The notes under the pieces were generated by a model that saw only the letters and a program-made list of their open reading frames with translations, ran no database searches and had not been told where the DNA came from. Source: Nymphaea colorata (Eukaryota; Streptophyta; Magnoliopsida; Nymphaeales; Nymphaeaceae). Taken from it: 64,000 nucleotides of DNA. The position numbers and the translations under genes were made by a program. Positions 23,441-34,735 of this stretch are shown here, piece by piece; the first letter of the stretch is position 1, and the number at the start of each line of letters is the position of its first letter. The stretch is from assembly GCF_008831285.2 (NCBI RefSeq), contig NC_045151.1:7703682-7767681 (forward strand), given 5' to 3'.

Positions 23441-23831
23441 GAGTTTGTATTTTGTTTGCTCTAATGTATAGACACGTATTCAGTTTTCTGCAAAATAAAG
23501 TTTAAAGTTCTTTGGTTCCATTCTGTGTTTATGTTTTGATCTCCATAAGGTTTTAAAGTTGGACCAGTTGAGAATAGACATGTTGTAATCACATTGCATG
23601 TAATTCTCATGCTATACATCCATATCAGATCTATGTTATTGGTTATGTTAACATTTGTGATCATTAAAGGTTTAGCTAATTTTGATATAGCGAAAGCCGC
23701 TTTGGTTCTGTGTTGATATGGTCATGGACGAGATTGGTGAAAATGACGTTTAATAAGATAACAATTATGAGCTCCGAAGGTTTTGTGTAATGTCTGAATG
23801 TATAAAGACATATTTGGCCCAAGTGGGAGAT

Positions 23832-24311
23832 TGTAAGATCATTTGGTGGGCTGACATATGTCAATTAGGAATTTCAGACATTATCACTGTCTTAACGTAA
23901 ATATCCGCTTAAGTGATTGCATTTTGGGATATTACGTCATTTTAGATGGTATGAGATAATTTTGAAATGTATAGATACCAGTACGCAATTACGGAGTCTT
24001 TGATGGGCGGAATTCGTAATTGTCCTCATTATAAAATGGTAGTGGTCCCTGGGGTCGTGCAAGGGTTGCCTGAAACATTGGTTTCTAGGGTTTTCCTCTT
24101 CCCCATCTGAGAGAGACATCAAGCGCGCCGCACGTACCCTGGAAGACCTTGCTGCGATCTTCCCATGTACCAGATCAGATGGATTCAGGTACGCTTCCGC
24201 TTTAAGTTTAAGGTTTTGTTTAATTCAATGATTTAGCATGAGCATGATCCTGTTTTGTTTAGGGCATATACGTTTGGTTTTGTGTATGCATGAAGGGGAG
24301 AAATCCCAACA
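23832..24311 (+). repeat. 3' LTR of the nested copia element
   Basis: 480 bp, preceded by the purine tract AAGTGGGAGA and followed by the right AAACA target-site copy. Confidence 0.95.
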
Positions 24312-26863
24312 AAACACTGAGTCGGGTCCTTTGAGAACGGCTCTAGAAGCCCTCACCATTTCTCATGCAGCTGGAGATTCCACCGCCACCGCTGCTATTT
24401 TTTTGGCAGGCCCAAAAACATCTCACTGTTCTTTTTTTTTTTCTTTTTCCAGCGACAACCCCAAAAACTGGTAGAAAAGGGCTACAAACCGTCGTCGGAT
24501 TTTACTCCCGTTGTAAAAACTAAAGACCATCGTCCTCGCGGTGGAGAAAATCGAATAGAGGCGCAGCGGAACCCTCACAAAGGGTTCTCGCGAGAGGAGC
24601 GAGAGTATCGAGTGAAAAAATGAGGAAAACGCGGTTCGAAGGTGTACTTATGCTCAAAATTTCGATATTACAACCACCACTTTTGTTATATTGTCAAAAA
24701 GGTCGTCTAATTTATTAAAAATTAAAGCCGCAACATTTTTTATGAAAAGGGGTTCTTAAAATAGTTTTGAAAATAATGGAGGAAGTTCATGGACTGAAAT
24801 TTAAAATTAATATTGTCTGGCTTCTAAGTGGCGTTTTAGAATTTTGTTGGAGATGTCTGACATGATATTGCTAGGCGTTGCAAATATCTAAATATCTAAG
24901 ACGTTTTTTGTTGTTTTCATCTTGTCATTAAAATCGAAATTTAGAAATGATTTAGAGTCGGAGCCGAAATTAAAAAATGACGTTTAGAGTGGGAGCCTTA
25001 GAACTGACTGAGACCAAAAAAACTAAAAGGTTAGCAACATGTATGTATGCTTATACAATTTTGTTATTCAGTGCGTGCATGACTCAATGACAGTATAAAT
25101 TTTGTGTTTCTCACACTAACTAAAATCTTATTTGGATATGGATATTATGTTGAAACACGCTTGTATTGTATTTGAAATTGGATCATCTTTCTCTGTTTAA
25201 ATACATATTGATTCTATTGTTGATATCATTATGTTTGGATCCACATTGATATAATCTGAATCTAGACAACCATTTGGATTTTTTGCTTTGGATCTAATCG
25301 TTACTTAAGATCCATATTTTCATTCAGTTTGGTTCATGACATATTCGGATCCGAATTTGTTTGGATATTAGTTAAAAAACCATATCATGTTTATGTTGGT
25401 TCAAATATATGTTATTATGCTTCCTTTACGGATATTGGTCGTCATTTTGGGTCCATGCTGATATTAGATATGACCAAAATTTTGTTTGATATATCCATTT
25501 AGCTTTTGAATTTGGATCTCACAGTAAAAGTTTCACTCTTTTGGAGCATGATCTGGTTTGACTTCTTGTTCAAGATCTATACCTTGTTTATATTGGATCT
25601 AAGCATATTATGATATGCATTGTTTTTAGATCAAATGTTTTTATCGAATTAAAAAAAAAGTACATAGTCAATGTGAGTAGCGCTAGAGTGCTAAAAGATG
25701 AATTTCTTCTGCTTTTATGGAAGAATATTCTTTGAACAAATATTATACTTCAACATGTTTATCCTAGTTGAAAGGAATGATTATATTAATTGATGTTGGT
25801 ATGCTAAGAAGTGTAAATCAACGCTCTTAGACATGGTGAGTTCTATATAGCATTGTGCTTAGTTCATGATAGACTTGGATCTAGATTAACTTGTTTGGAC
25901 CATTGACTCCAGATATTCGTACTTACGTTGAATCTAATATATCATCATGTTCGTCTTTTGTCTGTAGTTGTAAAGTAACACTCTTAAACATGATGAAAGA
26001 CATATTGATGAAATATTTTTTTTTTTAAGATCTATTGTACTATAAGTTCTAGTACATGAAATCTTATTTGCTCTTATCAGAGATAGTTAGCATATATGAA
26101 TTCATATCTAAATTGACTTGTTTGGATATGAGGAAAAAATCCATATCATGCTTACATCGGTTCCAATATATGTTATCATATTTGCTTTTGGATATGATCA
26201 TATTGTTATAGTTGGTATCATTCTAGATCTAAAAATAATTCTAGAAAACTATTAAATAAAACTTTATTTTTTTCTTTTTCTTTGGAAAATGAATTTGTCT
26301 TTAATACATGTTCAAGAGATGTAATATAACACAATTGAACTAAAATTCATAATAACAAAAATGCATTTATTTGAAGCTTTATAGCATTAAAGTGCTAGTA
26401 GATGATAACTTGTTTTTTCTCAAAAGAGAGATGAGTTAGCATTGATCTAAATATGGTTGTTGAATCATATTGTATAATATTTCAATGAGGATCATGTGTT
26501 TTAAAATTCGTATTCATTGTATTGTGGATATTACTAGTTTGGATTCATGCTAATGTAATTTGAATCTTTATATTCATGTTGCATTTGTAATTGGATCTAT
26601 TTATTACTTAAGATCCATCATACATATAGCTTTGAGTCAATTTGAATGTATTTGGATATATGGTTAAACATCCATATCCTGTTTATATTAGATCCAATGA
26701 TATTATGCTATTTGTTCATTTGAGGATCCAACTATGCTAGTATGCTACTAAGTAAGTTTTTGTTTAAAAATAAATTTGTTTGATATTTGCATGAGGTGTA
26801 TCATGAATATAATGAAATCCACACTAACTAGATTCATATTGAGATCTTTGGAGACCAGAATGC

Positions 26864-27178
26864 ATGTCAAATGCTGATCTAAAAATTAAAGAATATGTTT
26901 GTAAATACATATATATTGGATACCAAAATAAAGGTATAGTATATGATGTTTTATGCATAAGATTAAACTATTCAAATAATAATACCAAAGACAATGATCC
27001 AGTGGGAGATCATATCGATCTACTGGATGACCTAATTTATTCAGAAGATCAGTCTAACAATGAACCGAATAGAAAATAGTTTAGTAATGAATCAACTGAA
27101 CATGATCCGTCTAAGGATCAGTCTGGTAATGAACCGACTGAGAATGAGTTTGACAATGAACCAACTGAAGCTTATTGA
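26864..27178 (+). pseudogene. Acidic repeat coding remnant, one in-frame stop
   Basis: One frame from ATG 26864 to TGA 27178, interrupted by TAG at 27077-27079. After the stop it encodes repeats of Asn-Glu-Pro/Ser-Thr-Glu (SNESTEH, GNEPTEN, DNEPTEA). It is low in complexity and acidic, and could be the hinge region of a copia polyprotein between integrase and reverse transcriptase. That identification is inference from position. Confidence 0.4.
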
Positions 27179-27839
27179 GTTAATTGATCATCTTGTGAAA
27201 CGATTTTTGGATCAGTTAGGAAAATAACCAAATGAGTTTGATTCCTTTAAGTTTTAAGACATTTGTAAGTTACGAAGGTCGAAAGCTCCTTGGTTATATT
27301 TAAATTATTGTTGAATGCATGTGTTGGTTGGTGGTGCTACTTTTTGACCTTAATGAAATAAATGGTAAATCTGCCATGTATGCGATAGATTCCCTTGTGA
27401 TAACCTGGAAATTCACTTTCATGATGAGTTAAATATTTGATACAAGGTTATATTGATAAAGACAATACAAGATGAAAATCTTTGTACAATTTAAAATAGT
27501 CGTTGAGATAATTGTATTTCTTTTTTATTCATAAAGTCATAATAATGATTGTGTATGTTGCCAATGAGGTAGATGACTATGAACATTTGAAAAGTGGGAG
27601 CATGTTTGAGTATTATTGTCATATGATTATGTATTGCGTAAATGAATATTTTGGAACTTTTGTTGTTAAAGGAGTTAAGAAATTGTAAAAAATAATAAAA
27701 AGAAAATATACCCTTTGCTTTTAATGTATATTAGTTTGTGTGCTGGACATGATACAAACTTTTTAATTTGGGTTGTCAGTATATATTAAGAAAGTCCAAA
27801 TTGGGCTTGTTTTAAGACAAATAAATGTTTTCAGATATA

Positions 27840-28130
27840 TGAATGAAATAAAAGATATATTCATATGATTACTAGCATTTTTAACAAAAAGAATTCACAA
27901 TGATTTATTTGCCAAGCATGTAGCCCGTATGGGGTTAAGAACATCCTGGTTTGCTTCTTTGTGAGGTGGTTGAAAAATATCTAGGTTGATTTCATTGTTG
28001 AACAATAAGAGAATATACATGTATGTTTCAAATGCTTACATGATTGCTAGCATTATTATCAAGAGAATTCTTGATAATTTTTATGTAAAGCTTGTGGTGC
28101 ACATGAGACTAAGTTTTAACATGTTACGAT
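27840..28130 (+). repeat. Diverged direct duplication of copia 3' pol
   Basis: 27845-27950 and 28020-28125 share the order CATG/CATATGATT-GCTAGCATT, AAAGAATTC/AGAGAATTC, TTTATTTGCCAAGC/TTTATGTAAAGC, then GTAGCCCG-TATGGGG versus GTGGTGCACATGAG. Similarity by eye is about two thirds. Confidence 0.55.
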
Positions 28131-28400
28131 GGAAATATTTGTGCATGAAGCAAACCTCATAACTAAGGTGAAATATATTGAATACTTGAAAGGTTGCGAT
28201 GGAAAGCCATTAAAAGGAAAACTTCGCTACAAACTTTGAATGAAATTCAAGTTGCGATGAACAAACCGATTATGGAAAACCACATAACTAAGGATTAAGG
28301 AAACCAACAAATAGTGGAAGCAATTTGACGGTCTCATGGCCAAGTGAGAGATGTTGGATAGTGGCCCTAAGCCCTATCTCTACATCTTGTAATTGCAAGA

Positions 28401-28474
28401 GGGCCCGCTTGCAGTTACAAGATTAAATAAGGAAACTGGGCCCGCTTGCAGTTACAAGATTAAATAAGGAAACT
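28401..28474. repeat. Perfect 37-bp tandem duplication within the LTR
   Basis: Both units start GGGCCCGCTTGCAGTTACAA and end AAGGAAACT. They are identical, implying a recent slippage or unequal exchange compared with the LTR's overall decay. Confidence 0.95.
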
Positions 28475-28737
28475 GCCCACAAATCCCTCTGATCGTAACG
28501 ATTGCTGGGCATCGGGAAACCCTAGGAGGCGGTCTATAGAAGCCCAACTTATCTTATACTCAGAATAGATTATCAATTGACCAAGCTGCACCTCCAAGAA
28601 GCAAACAAATCTAATCTATCTCTATTTTTCTTCTTCTTTCTCTGTTCTTGTCACTATTGAAGTTTGTCGCTTGGTAGTTGCAGCCGGGGAACGTGCTGCA
28701 CTGGATGAACTAATCGAAGGTGCATTTCCGCTGCTTG

Positions 28738-28935
28738 TAGGGGCGGAGGGAAGGGGGGGGGCCGCCTAGGCCATGGCCCCACCCTAGCAAATGAAAAAAA
28801 AATATTTTACATTAAAAAAATAGATTTTTTTAAGTGCGCAATGTATTTTTTAGAGTTGAATTCAATTTGGCCCTACCCAGATCCAGAGGTTGGACTGTTG
28901 ACCCGCCCCTAAGGAAAATCCTGGCTCCGCCTCTG
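28738..28935. mobile_element. hAT MITE, 198 bp, TSD GCTGCTTG/GCTGCTTA
   Basis: The left end is TAGGGGCGGAGG; the right end CTCCGCCTCTG has reverse complement CAGAGGCGGAG. The flanking 8-bp copies (28730-28737, 28936-28943) match at 7 of 8. An independent empty site supports it: the related LTR at 17449-17629 reads through this point without the insert. It is noncoding, with GC-rich ends around an AT-rich core. Confidence 0.92.
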
Positions 28936-29031
28936 GCTGCTTATATATCGATCAATGGTTATTAGAGCTGGTTCAACACTTAGACCTAGGGTCCCACACA
29001 CGCGGACGTGTGTGCCTTAAGAAGGGTGGAT

Positions 29032-29222
29032 TATAACACCCCATAAATTTAGTCCCATATTGAAGATTGTGAGAGATCTTCAAGGGTTTATAAATGGGGC
29101 CATTAAAGAGATGGTTGTCATGGTTCCTAGCCTTTTTTGGGTTGGAGCTGAAACTGTTAGGGGGCAGGTTGAGATCCGTCGAACCAAGGGACCCGAGCTC
29201 AGGAGTGAGTCGGGTTGTTACA
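29032..29222. repeat. Possible short solo LTR or small repeat element
   Basis: It begins TATAACACCCCATAAA, ends GGGTTGTTACA, and contains TTTATAAATGGGG resembling a promoter. The ends form a near inverted pair (TATAACA against TGTAACA). No target-site duplication was found, so the call is tentative. Confidence 0.3.
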
Positions 29223-29639
29223 GACATATCATAGAAGCCCCTCTCGAGAAGATGAGTGTTAATTCTTCATCTACCATCAACTCTCACTATTCACCCTCAT
29301 TGATGGTCGTCATCTCTCTCCATGCCATTGACAATTGCCATCTCTATCTCTTTGCGCCATAGCTTGCCCATCTCTTACTCCACATTATTGATTGCCACCT
29401 TTGTCTCTTCATGTTCTACATCTCTCTCGCCATGTTGTCTCCTGTCCAAGAGGAAGAAGGTGGATCATATTCACTCTTATCAATGATTTTGTACCTTGTC
29501 CCATTCTTCCACAGTTGATCACATCTCTCTTTACAACGATGGGAGGTAGAGGAGGTAGAGAGAAGAGGCATGTTTCTACATTGCATCTAAAGGTATATTT
29601 CTCTAATAATTAGTTGTCAAAGCAAAGGTAGGACAAGAT

Positions 29640-30043
29640 AACACTAATAGAGGAAAGCACACTCAAGAAACAAGAAGCATTCACATGGTTTGGTAGAGAT
29701 GCATACATCCTCAACTAAAAATCTCCACTCTATCAATCAATCACCATAAGAGGAAGGTTCCTCATATGTAATCTGTTTTACATGTCAATGGTTACCATGT
29801 TTATCGTTGGCAACAAATTTACTATTTAATGGTGACTTGCTACAGGACTCGTTAAAATATGATATGAATGGATTTGATTTAGTTTTGAGGGTGGTATCAT
29901 GTGCATACTTGCTTGGCTTGATGTTCACCTTCTTATCTTGAATCGCATGTGAACTAGCTCCTCTATTCTTGGAAACTTTAGAGATATCACCACCTTTAGT
30001 GTCGTCACCTCTACAAAAATCATTATATGCATCCTCTCTAACA
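29640..30043 (-). repeat. Minus-strand copia 3' LTR (one edge defined)
   Basis: On the minus strand the copia coding remnant is followed by the purine tract TTTGAGGGGGGAATG and then TGTTAGAGAGG starting at 30043, an LTR start. The far end was not located; 29640 is only approximate. Confidence 0.55.
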
Positions 30044-30336
30044 TTCCCCCCTCAAATTCTAGGGGCTGGAAGGATGTCGAGTTTGCCTCATAGAGTAGTG
30101 AACCAATGAATGGGCAACACCTTGGCAATTTTGGCATCATAGCTAATGTGTTGAACTTGTAACTTTTTTTAGCAACTCAGTTATGGACAAAATGAATATC
30201 TATCTCAACATGCTTGCTTTACTTATGCAATATATGATGTAAATAACACTTATGTTGTCTCACCATAGAGTATGTGGCTTATGAAAGGCAACTGAAGCTC
30301 TTGGAGCAAGCACTAAATCCAAATCTGTAAAGACAT

Positions 30337-30408
30337 CAACAGCTTGATATTTTGCCTCAGATGATGAGTGAGCAACAGCTTGATATTTTGCCTCAGATGA
30401 TGAGTGAG
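30337..30408 (-). repeat. Perfect 36-bp in-frame duplication in the RNase H coding remnant
   Basis: 30337-30372 and 30373-30408 are identical. They duplicate 12 codons (HSSSEAKYQAVA in the minus-strand frame) across the RNase H motif. Confidence 0.95.
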
Positions 30409-30592
30409 CAACAGTGTTTTGCTTTTTGGAACTCCATGGTAATAGATTATGTCTAAGGAAAATGATAGCCTCCAGTGGACTTTCTATCATCAAGGTTAGC
30501 AACCTAGTCACAACATCTCCATAGACCTATAGTTGAAGACTATCCAACCTTTGTAATGGAGAGTCCATAATAGAGGGTATGCCTCAAGTGGT

Positions 30593-30786
30593 CAGGGGCA
30601 GAGGCAGGGTAAGGCCCCCGCAAGGGCCCTGGCCCCACCTTACAAAAAAATAAAAAATTTAATGTAAATATTAAAAAATTTTACTTATCCTATATAAAAA
30701 TTTTGAAAAATAATATTTCAGCTCATGTCAAAATTTAGAAAGATTAATTCTGCCTCCCTCATAAAAAATTTTTGGCTCCGCCCCTT
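30593..30786. mobile_element. hAT MITE, 194 bp, TSD CAAGTGGT/CAAGTAGT
   Basis: Ends CAGGGGCAGAGGCAGGG and GGCTCCGCCCCTT place it in the same family as the MITE at 28738-28935, and both contain a GGCCCCACC block. The flanking 8-mers (30585-30592, 30787-30794) match at 7 of 8. It interrupts the copia remnant, so it inserted after that element. Confidence 0.9.
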
Positions 30787-31170
30787 CAAGTAGTGAAGGA
30801 TGAATTTGGCTGCCTACCAATAATCTGCGATTGCATAATTGCATAAACTGGCAAGACTTGTGGATGGCAAAAGATATGTCTGGTCTAACGATATTGGCCA
30901 ACTGAAGTGGCCCAATCACATTTTGCTATAGAGTTGGATTATAAAAACTTGCTGCAATAGTGGCCTGTAAAGCAGTGTTGCTAGACATAGGAGTAGAAAT
31001 AGGTTGGCGCCAACCACCCCACTCTTTTGGAGTAGATTAAAAATGTATTTGCTTTGACATAGCATAATTCTAATGAAAGTCCGAAGAATGACTATTCCCG
31101 TGAAATAATGAAGCATCCCCAAATCTTTGAGGGCATAGATGGGCAAACATGTGTTGTAAATGAGGCAAAA

Positions 31171-34100
31171 GGTTTAAAAATTTTAAAAGTGATCCATGTT
31201 CATCGAACAAAAAAAAAAAGACAGTTGGGACAATTCTCGGAAAGTCATTTTTAAAAATTTTGTGGGGTGGGACGAGAATTCTCTAACCCAAAAAGAAAAA
31301 AAAAACCTATTAGGGCTGAAGAGAGAAAACAGGTCATTGCTTTTTCCCGTAGCCACAGGCATTTTCTCCTATAGTATGAGTCTCATTGCAGCCTGAGGGG
31401 TTATCGGATGTTCACGGCAACAATCGGCCGTCTTCTAGTGCCATTGGTACCATTTCCTTCACATTATGTGAAATCCCTTTGTTGCGGCTGCTAAAACACC
31501 GTCAGGAAACGCAGCTAAAACCTTCGCTCCACACTATTGCAGGTGGGTGCTTCTTCTTGTCCCATCACCATCTAACGCTAGCTCAAAATCCTCACCGGAC
31601 TCTCTTTCAAATGCCCTTCAATCCAAGTTTCTCAATCTCTTCCCTCTCTCTGTTTGTCAACAAAAAAGGGCTTCAATAACAACCCCTTGTCTTTGAATTG
31701 GCAGGTATCACTGGCACATGGAGAAAGGGGTTGTCATCATTCATGCTGGCAGACCCATTTGGATATCATGGCTATTGCCTTCTTCCTCAATTCCTTTTGT
31801 TCTAACCTTCTTGCTTTTCAGCCTCATTATATCCCTTGGCATCGCTGGACCCAACTAAAACCTCTGCTAAGGCACTGTTGTGGAGTGTTGCCTCATTTTC
31901 TCCTCCCAACATCCAACGCCTATTAAAACCCTTTTCCCAACTCTCCTTCCAACTATTTCACTCCAAGTACTCTCTCTCTCTCGGTTTTTTCCTCTACATC
32001 TCATTTTTTCTCTCCATACCTACGGTAGCCATGGGAATGAATGGGCTTGGAGTGAGTGAGAATTGGTTGTTTTCTTGCAGACTACCTTTTTTTTTATTTT
32101 TTAGACATTTTAAAATTTTTCAATGATTTTGTAGGCATAGAACATTAGAAATTTACTACCAGATTCATGCTGAAAATTGAATCCATTAATAGGTTATAAT
32201 GCATGTTTCAGAATAGGCTTATATTGCAACGTGTCAGAGATATGAACACTTCTTTTGTTGTTTCATTGTGTATGAATGGGTTCATTCTTCTCCAAGTTAA
32301 AATTTTATAAAGAAAAGAGGGTAATTTCCATCAATTCCATCAAATCCCATCAAACTAGGAAAGATGTTTTCAGACATCTTTAGCAAATCCCATCACACAC
32401 TCAGCAAAAATGAAACGAGCAGCAAATTTCCTTTCCATTTTTCCCGGAAACATCTTTTCATAAACTTATTTCCATTCCAAGATTTTTGAAATATCAAATT
32501 GTATCTAAGAGAAAAAAACTGACACGGTTGATGGATAATATAATTTATATAACTATGTGACTGAAGGAGTCAGCCCATGACTGAAGGAGTCCCATGACAC
32601 AGATAAACAAAAGTGCAGGTGGTTCCTAGTCAATTGTGCATGTTAGCTATTGTATCACTACTTTGTTATGAAATTGGTACATTTGATCAATACTTTGTTG
32701 ACTAATCAATGTTTGTGCAGGTTTGGTTGTGTGTGCACATCCTTAGTCATCATCCTAATCATGTGTCTACCATCTCATGCATCAATGCATACCCAAGTTT
32801 CGCAAAGTGGGAAGGGATGAGGAGAAAAAAACTATGGATAGATCAACATCTCCAAGGGGGATTCCTCGTGCATTGATAATGAACCAATACATTTATTCGT
32901 AGTTGGTATTTGGTGTGTAGTTAAATAAGTACAATTGAAGTGATTGAAACATCATTCAAATGGCGATGTTTTGTTATGTATATCACTCTTAAGTGCAATT
33001 GGTTTGAACGCCTTATTGGCTTGTGGATGTGAGGGCACGGTAGAGTGTATCATACTGATTAGATTTTTAAAGAGGAACGCATGAAGGTTGTGGAGCAAAA
33101 CAATATGGTGGGCTGGCATTAAGCCAAACACAGGTTGGTCAGCTAATAGAAAAGCCAATCAAATTAAAAACTGTGGTGCACACTCAGTAGTGAATTAGGA
33201 GAAAAGGTATGAAGATAAAATTAGGAACTAGTGGATAGGTAGAGACATGTTGTGCCTTACAAAGGCATTGCCGCCCCTAGTTACATAAAAGCCTTGATAA
33301 ACTTTACAATTAGGACATTTAGCCAAGAGACGATGAGCATGTGAAACCCTCTTCTCCTCCTCTGCCACTAAAAAGGGAAAAACTATTACAAAATGGAGTT
33401 GGAGGACATACACAACCTGCACAACATGATAGAATGGCTAATGAAGGATGCATGTAGTGTGAGAGTAGATGTACTCTGCTTGCATATCTTATTTGAGTGC
33501 CACTTTGGCCATTGACATATTAAACTATGAACTAACTTTCATGTATATATGTGCATTATTTATATATTAAAATTGTAATATTCAACATTTGTGAGACTCA
33601 AACTTATTTTCTTTAGATAATGAGTTGTAGTTGTGATAGTACTACAAATTAAGTTGCTAATCATGAACCACATTAGCATATTTAACCAGAGCACTTGGCA
33701 TCGACAAAATTTTGGTTGCATGTGACTAGCATCGTTTCTAGATTTCTAGCATCTCCGACCAAGTTCTTGAGCTCTTCCAATAAAATGCACTCCATGTATT
33801 TGTGGACGCATGTCTTGTAAAATTGAATGAATTTGTCTACATGGGCATGTCAAATGCATGAATATACGTATGTGAAATCCTTTAAATCTACGTCCAGTTC
33901 TTGTAGGGAAAAAAATCTATGAAGGTGTTTATATGGGCGAATAAATCGGCCGCCAACTTCAATGAGTTGTATAGCATCAGCATTTTGGCCTCAAAGTCCA
34001 GAACGTACAAGACCCAATGCTATACCATGCTCTACAGTGTTGGAAACATTATCTGCATTATAGAAGACGGTAATTCAAGAGCCAATCCTTATTCAATTAT

Positions 34101-34735
34101 GGGTCTTTGCAAGTTCGAAATGCAAACTGCATGGTCATCTGAACATAGCCTTAGTCTGCAGTGGGCTTCAAAAGCAGTGTGCTTAAAATTTAGCTGCACA
34201 AGTGTTCATCAAGTACTCGCAAGTAAGCTTGATCATGGCTGGCCAGTTCTTCACGCACTTGAGCAGCTCTCAACGATTCAACCACCTTGCATTCGTAGGT
34301 CATGATGGTGCCTTGAGCTTCTTCCTCGTTAGTAATTTGCTTGTGTACTGAATGAAACCCTGGAACATTAGAAAACGTTGAAACCGTAGGTTGGATGATG
34401 CGAAAAATGCACACCTCTTCATTGCACTAGAAAATGAGATGGTTGCTACATGCATGAGTAGAAAAATGGCAAATGTGAAAGACATGAAGCTAATGGTTAT
34501 TAGAGATTATTCGAATGATGCAACCACCTTGCATTCGTAGGACATGTGAAGGCGAAGAGACGAATGACAAAACGATGAAGAGACACCAAAATACAACGAA
34601 AAGAGATTATGAATGGCAGGAAATTAAGAAGTCTGAAAACGGAAGCATTTGTTGTCTTCCGAACGTTCTGATAATCATTAAGCCTCATGTCTTCCGAACA
34701 ATCATCTATTTACATTAGTGTTATATTAAACCTTG
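31171..34735. other. Intergenic, no gene recognised
   Basis: Short frames only. A 21-bp phrase (CAACCACCTTGCATTCGTAG plus G) appears at about 34280 and again at about 34520. ATGACTGAAGGAGTC is repeated near 32560-32595. No transposon ends or conserved domains were identified. Confidence 0.45.

Larger units (their letters stand above)
18252..24311 (+). mobile_element. Structurally complete Ty1/copia retrotransposon, 6060 bp, TSD AAACA
   Basis: Two near-identical LTRs (18252-18730, 23832-24311) begin TGTAAGATC and end CCCAACA. They are flanked by the same 5-bp repeat AAACA (18247-18251 and 24312-24316). A primer-binding site TGGTATCAGAGCC lies at 18733-18745 and a purine tract AAGTGGGAGA at 23821-23830. 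By eye the LTRs differ at about 17 substitutions plus one indel over 480 bp, so insertion is relatively recent. Internally it has a leader of roughly 2 kb, gag, protease, a GAG-pre-integrase segment, partial reverse transcriptase and RNase H. All coding parts carry stops or frameshifts, and the integrase core is not recognisable. It is nested in older copia sequence. Confidence 0.95.
24317..28351 (+). mobile_element. Degraded internal region of an older copia element
   Basis: AT-rich sequence between the nested copia and the LTR at 28352. It holds diverged internal repeats around CCATATCATGTTTAT (25380, 26142, 26671), an acidic NEPTEN-type coding remnant (26864-27178) and, near 27720-28130, fragments resembling copia pol. 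A late segment reads LFAKHVARMGLRTS. It ends at a purine tract CAAGTGAGAGA abutting the LTR start. The left boundary with the host sequence at 17647-18251 is inferred from the nested insertion. Confidence 0.55.
28352..28951 (+). repeat. Copia LTR (TGTTGG...), interrupted by a MITE
   Basis: It starts TGTTGGATAG directly after a CAAGTGAGAGA purine tract. Its second half matches 17449-17629. It contains a perfect 37-bp tandem duplication (28401-28437, 28438-28474) and a 198-bp MITE. It is followed at 28956-28971 by TGGTTATTAGAGCTGG, a diverged version of the primer-binding site seen at 17634. The right boundary, about 28951, is set by that comparison. Confidence 0.7.
30044..31170 (-). pseudogene. 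Degenerate Ty1/copia pol (RT to RNase H), minus strand
   Basis: Reading on the minus strand: reverse-transcriptase sequence ALKDLGMLHYFTG (near 31130) and QSKYIFNLLQK; then RPDISFAIHK (near 30880); a gap containing a MITE; RNase H NLLPWSSKKQNTVAHSS (near 30430); KHVEIDIHFVH near 30200; and the terminal KLDILPAP before the purine tract. The parts lie in several frames with stops. Upstream domains (gag, integrase) are not found in the window, so this is a 3' fragment. Confidence 0.85.
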
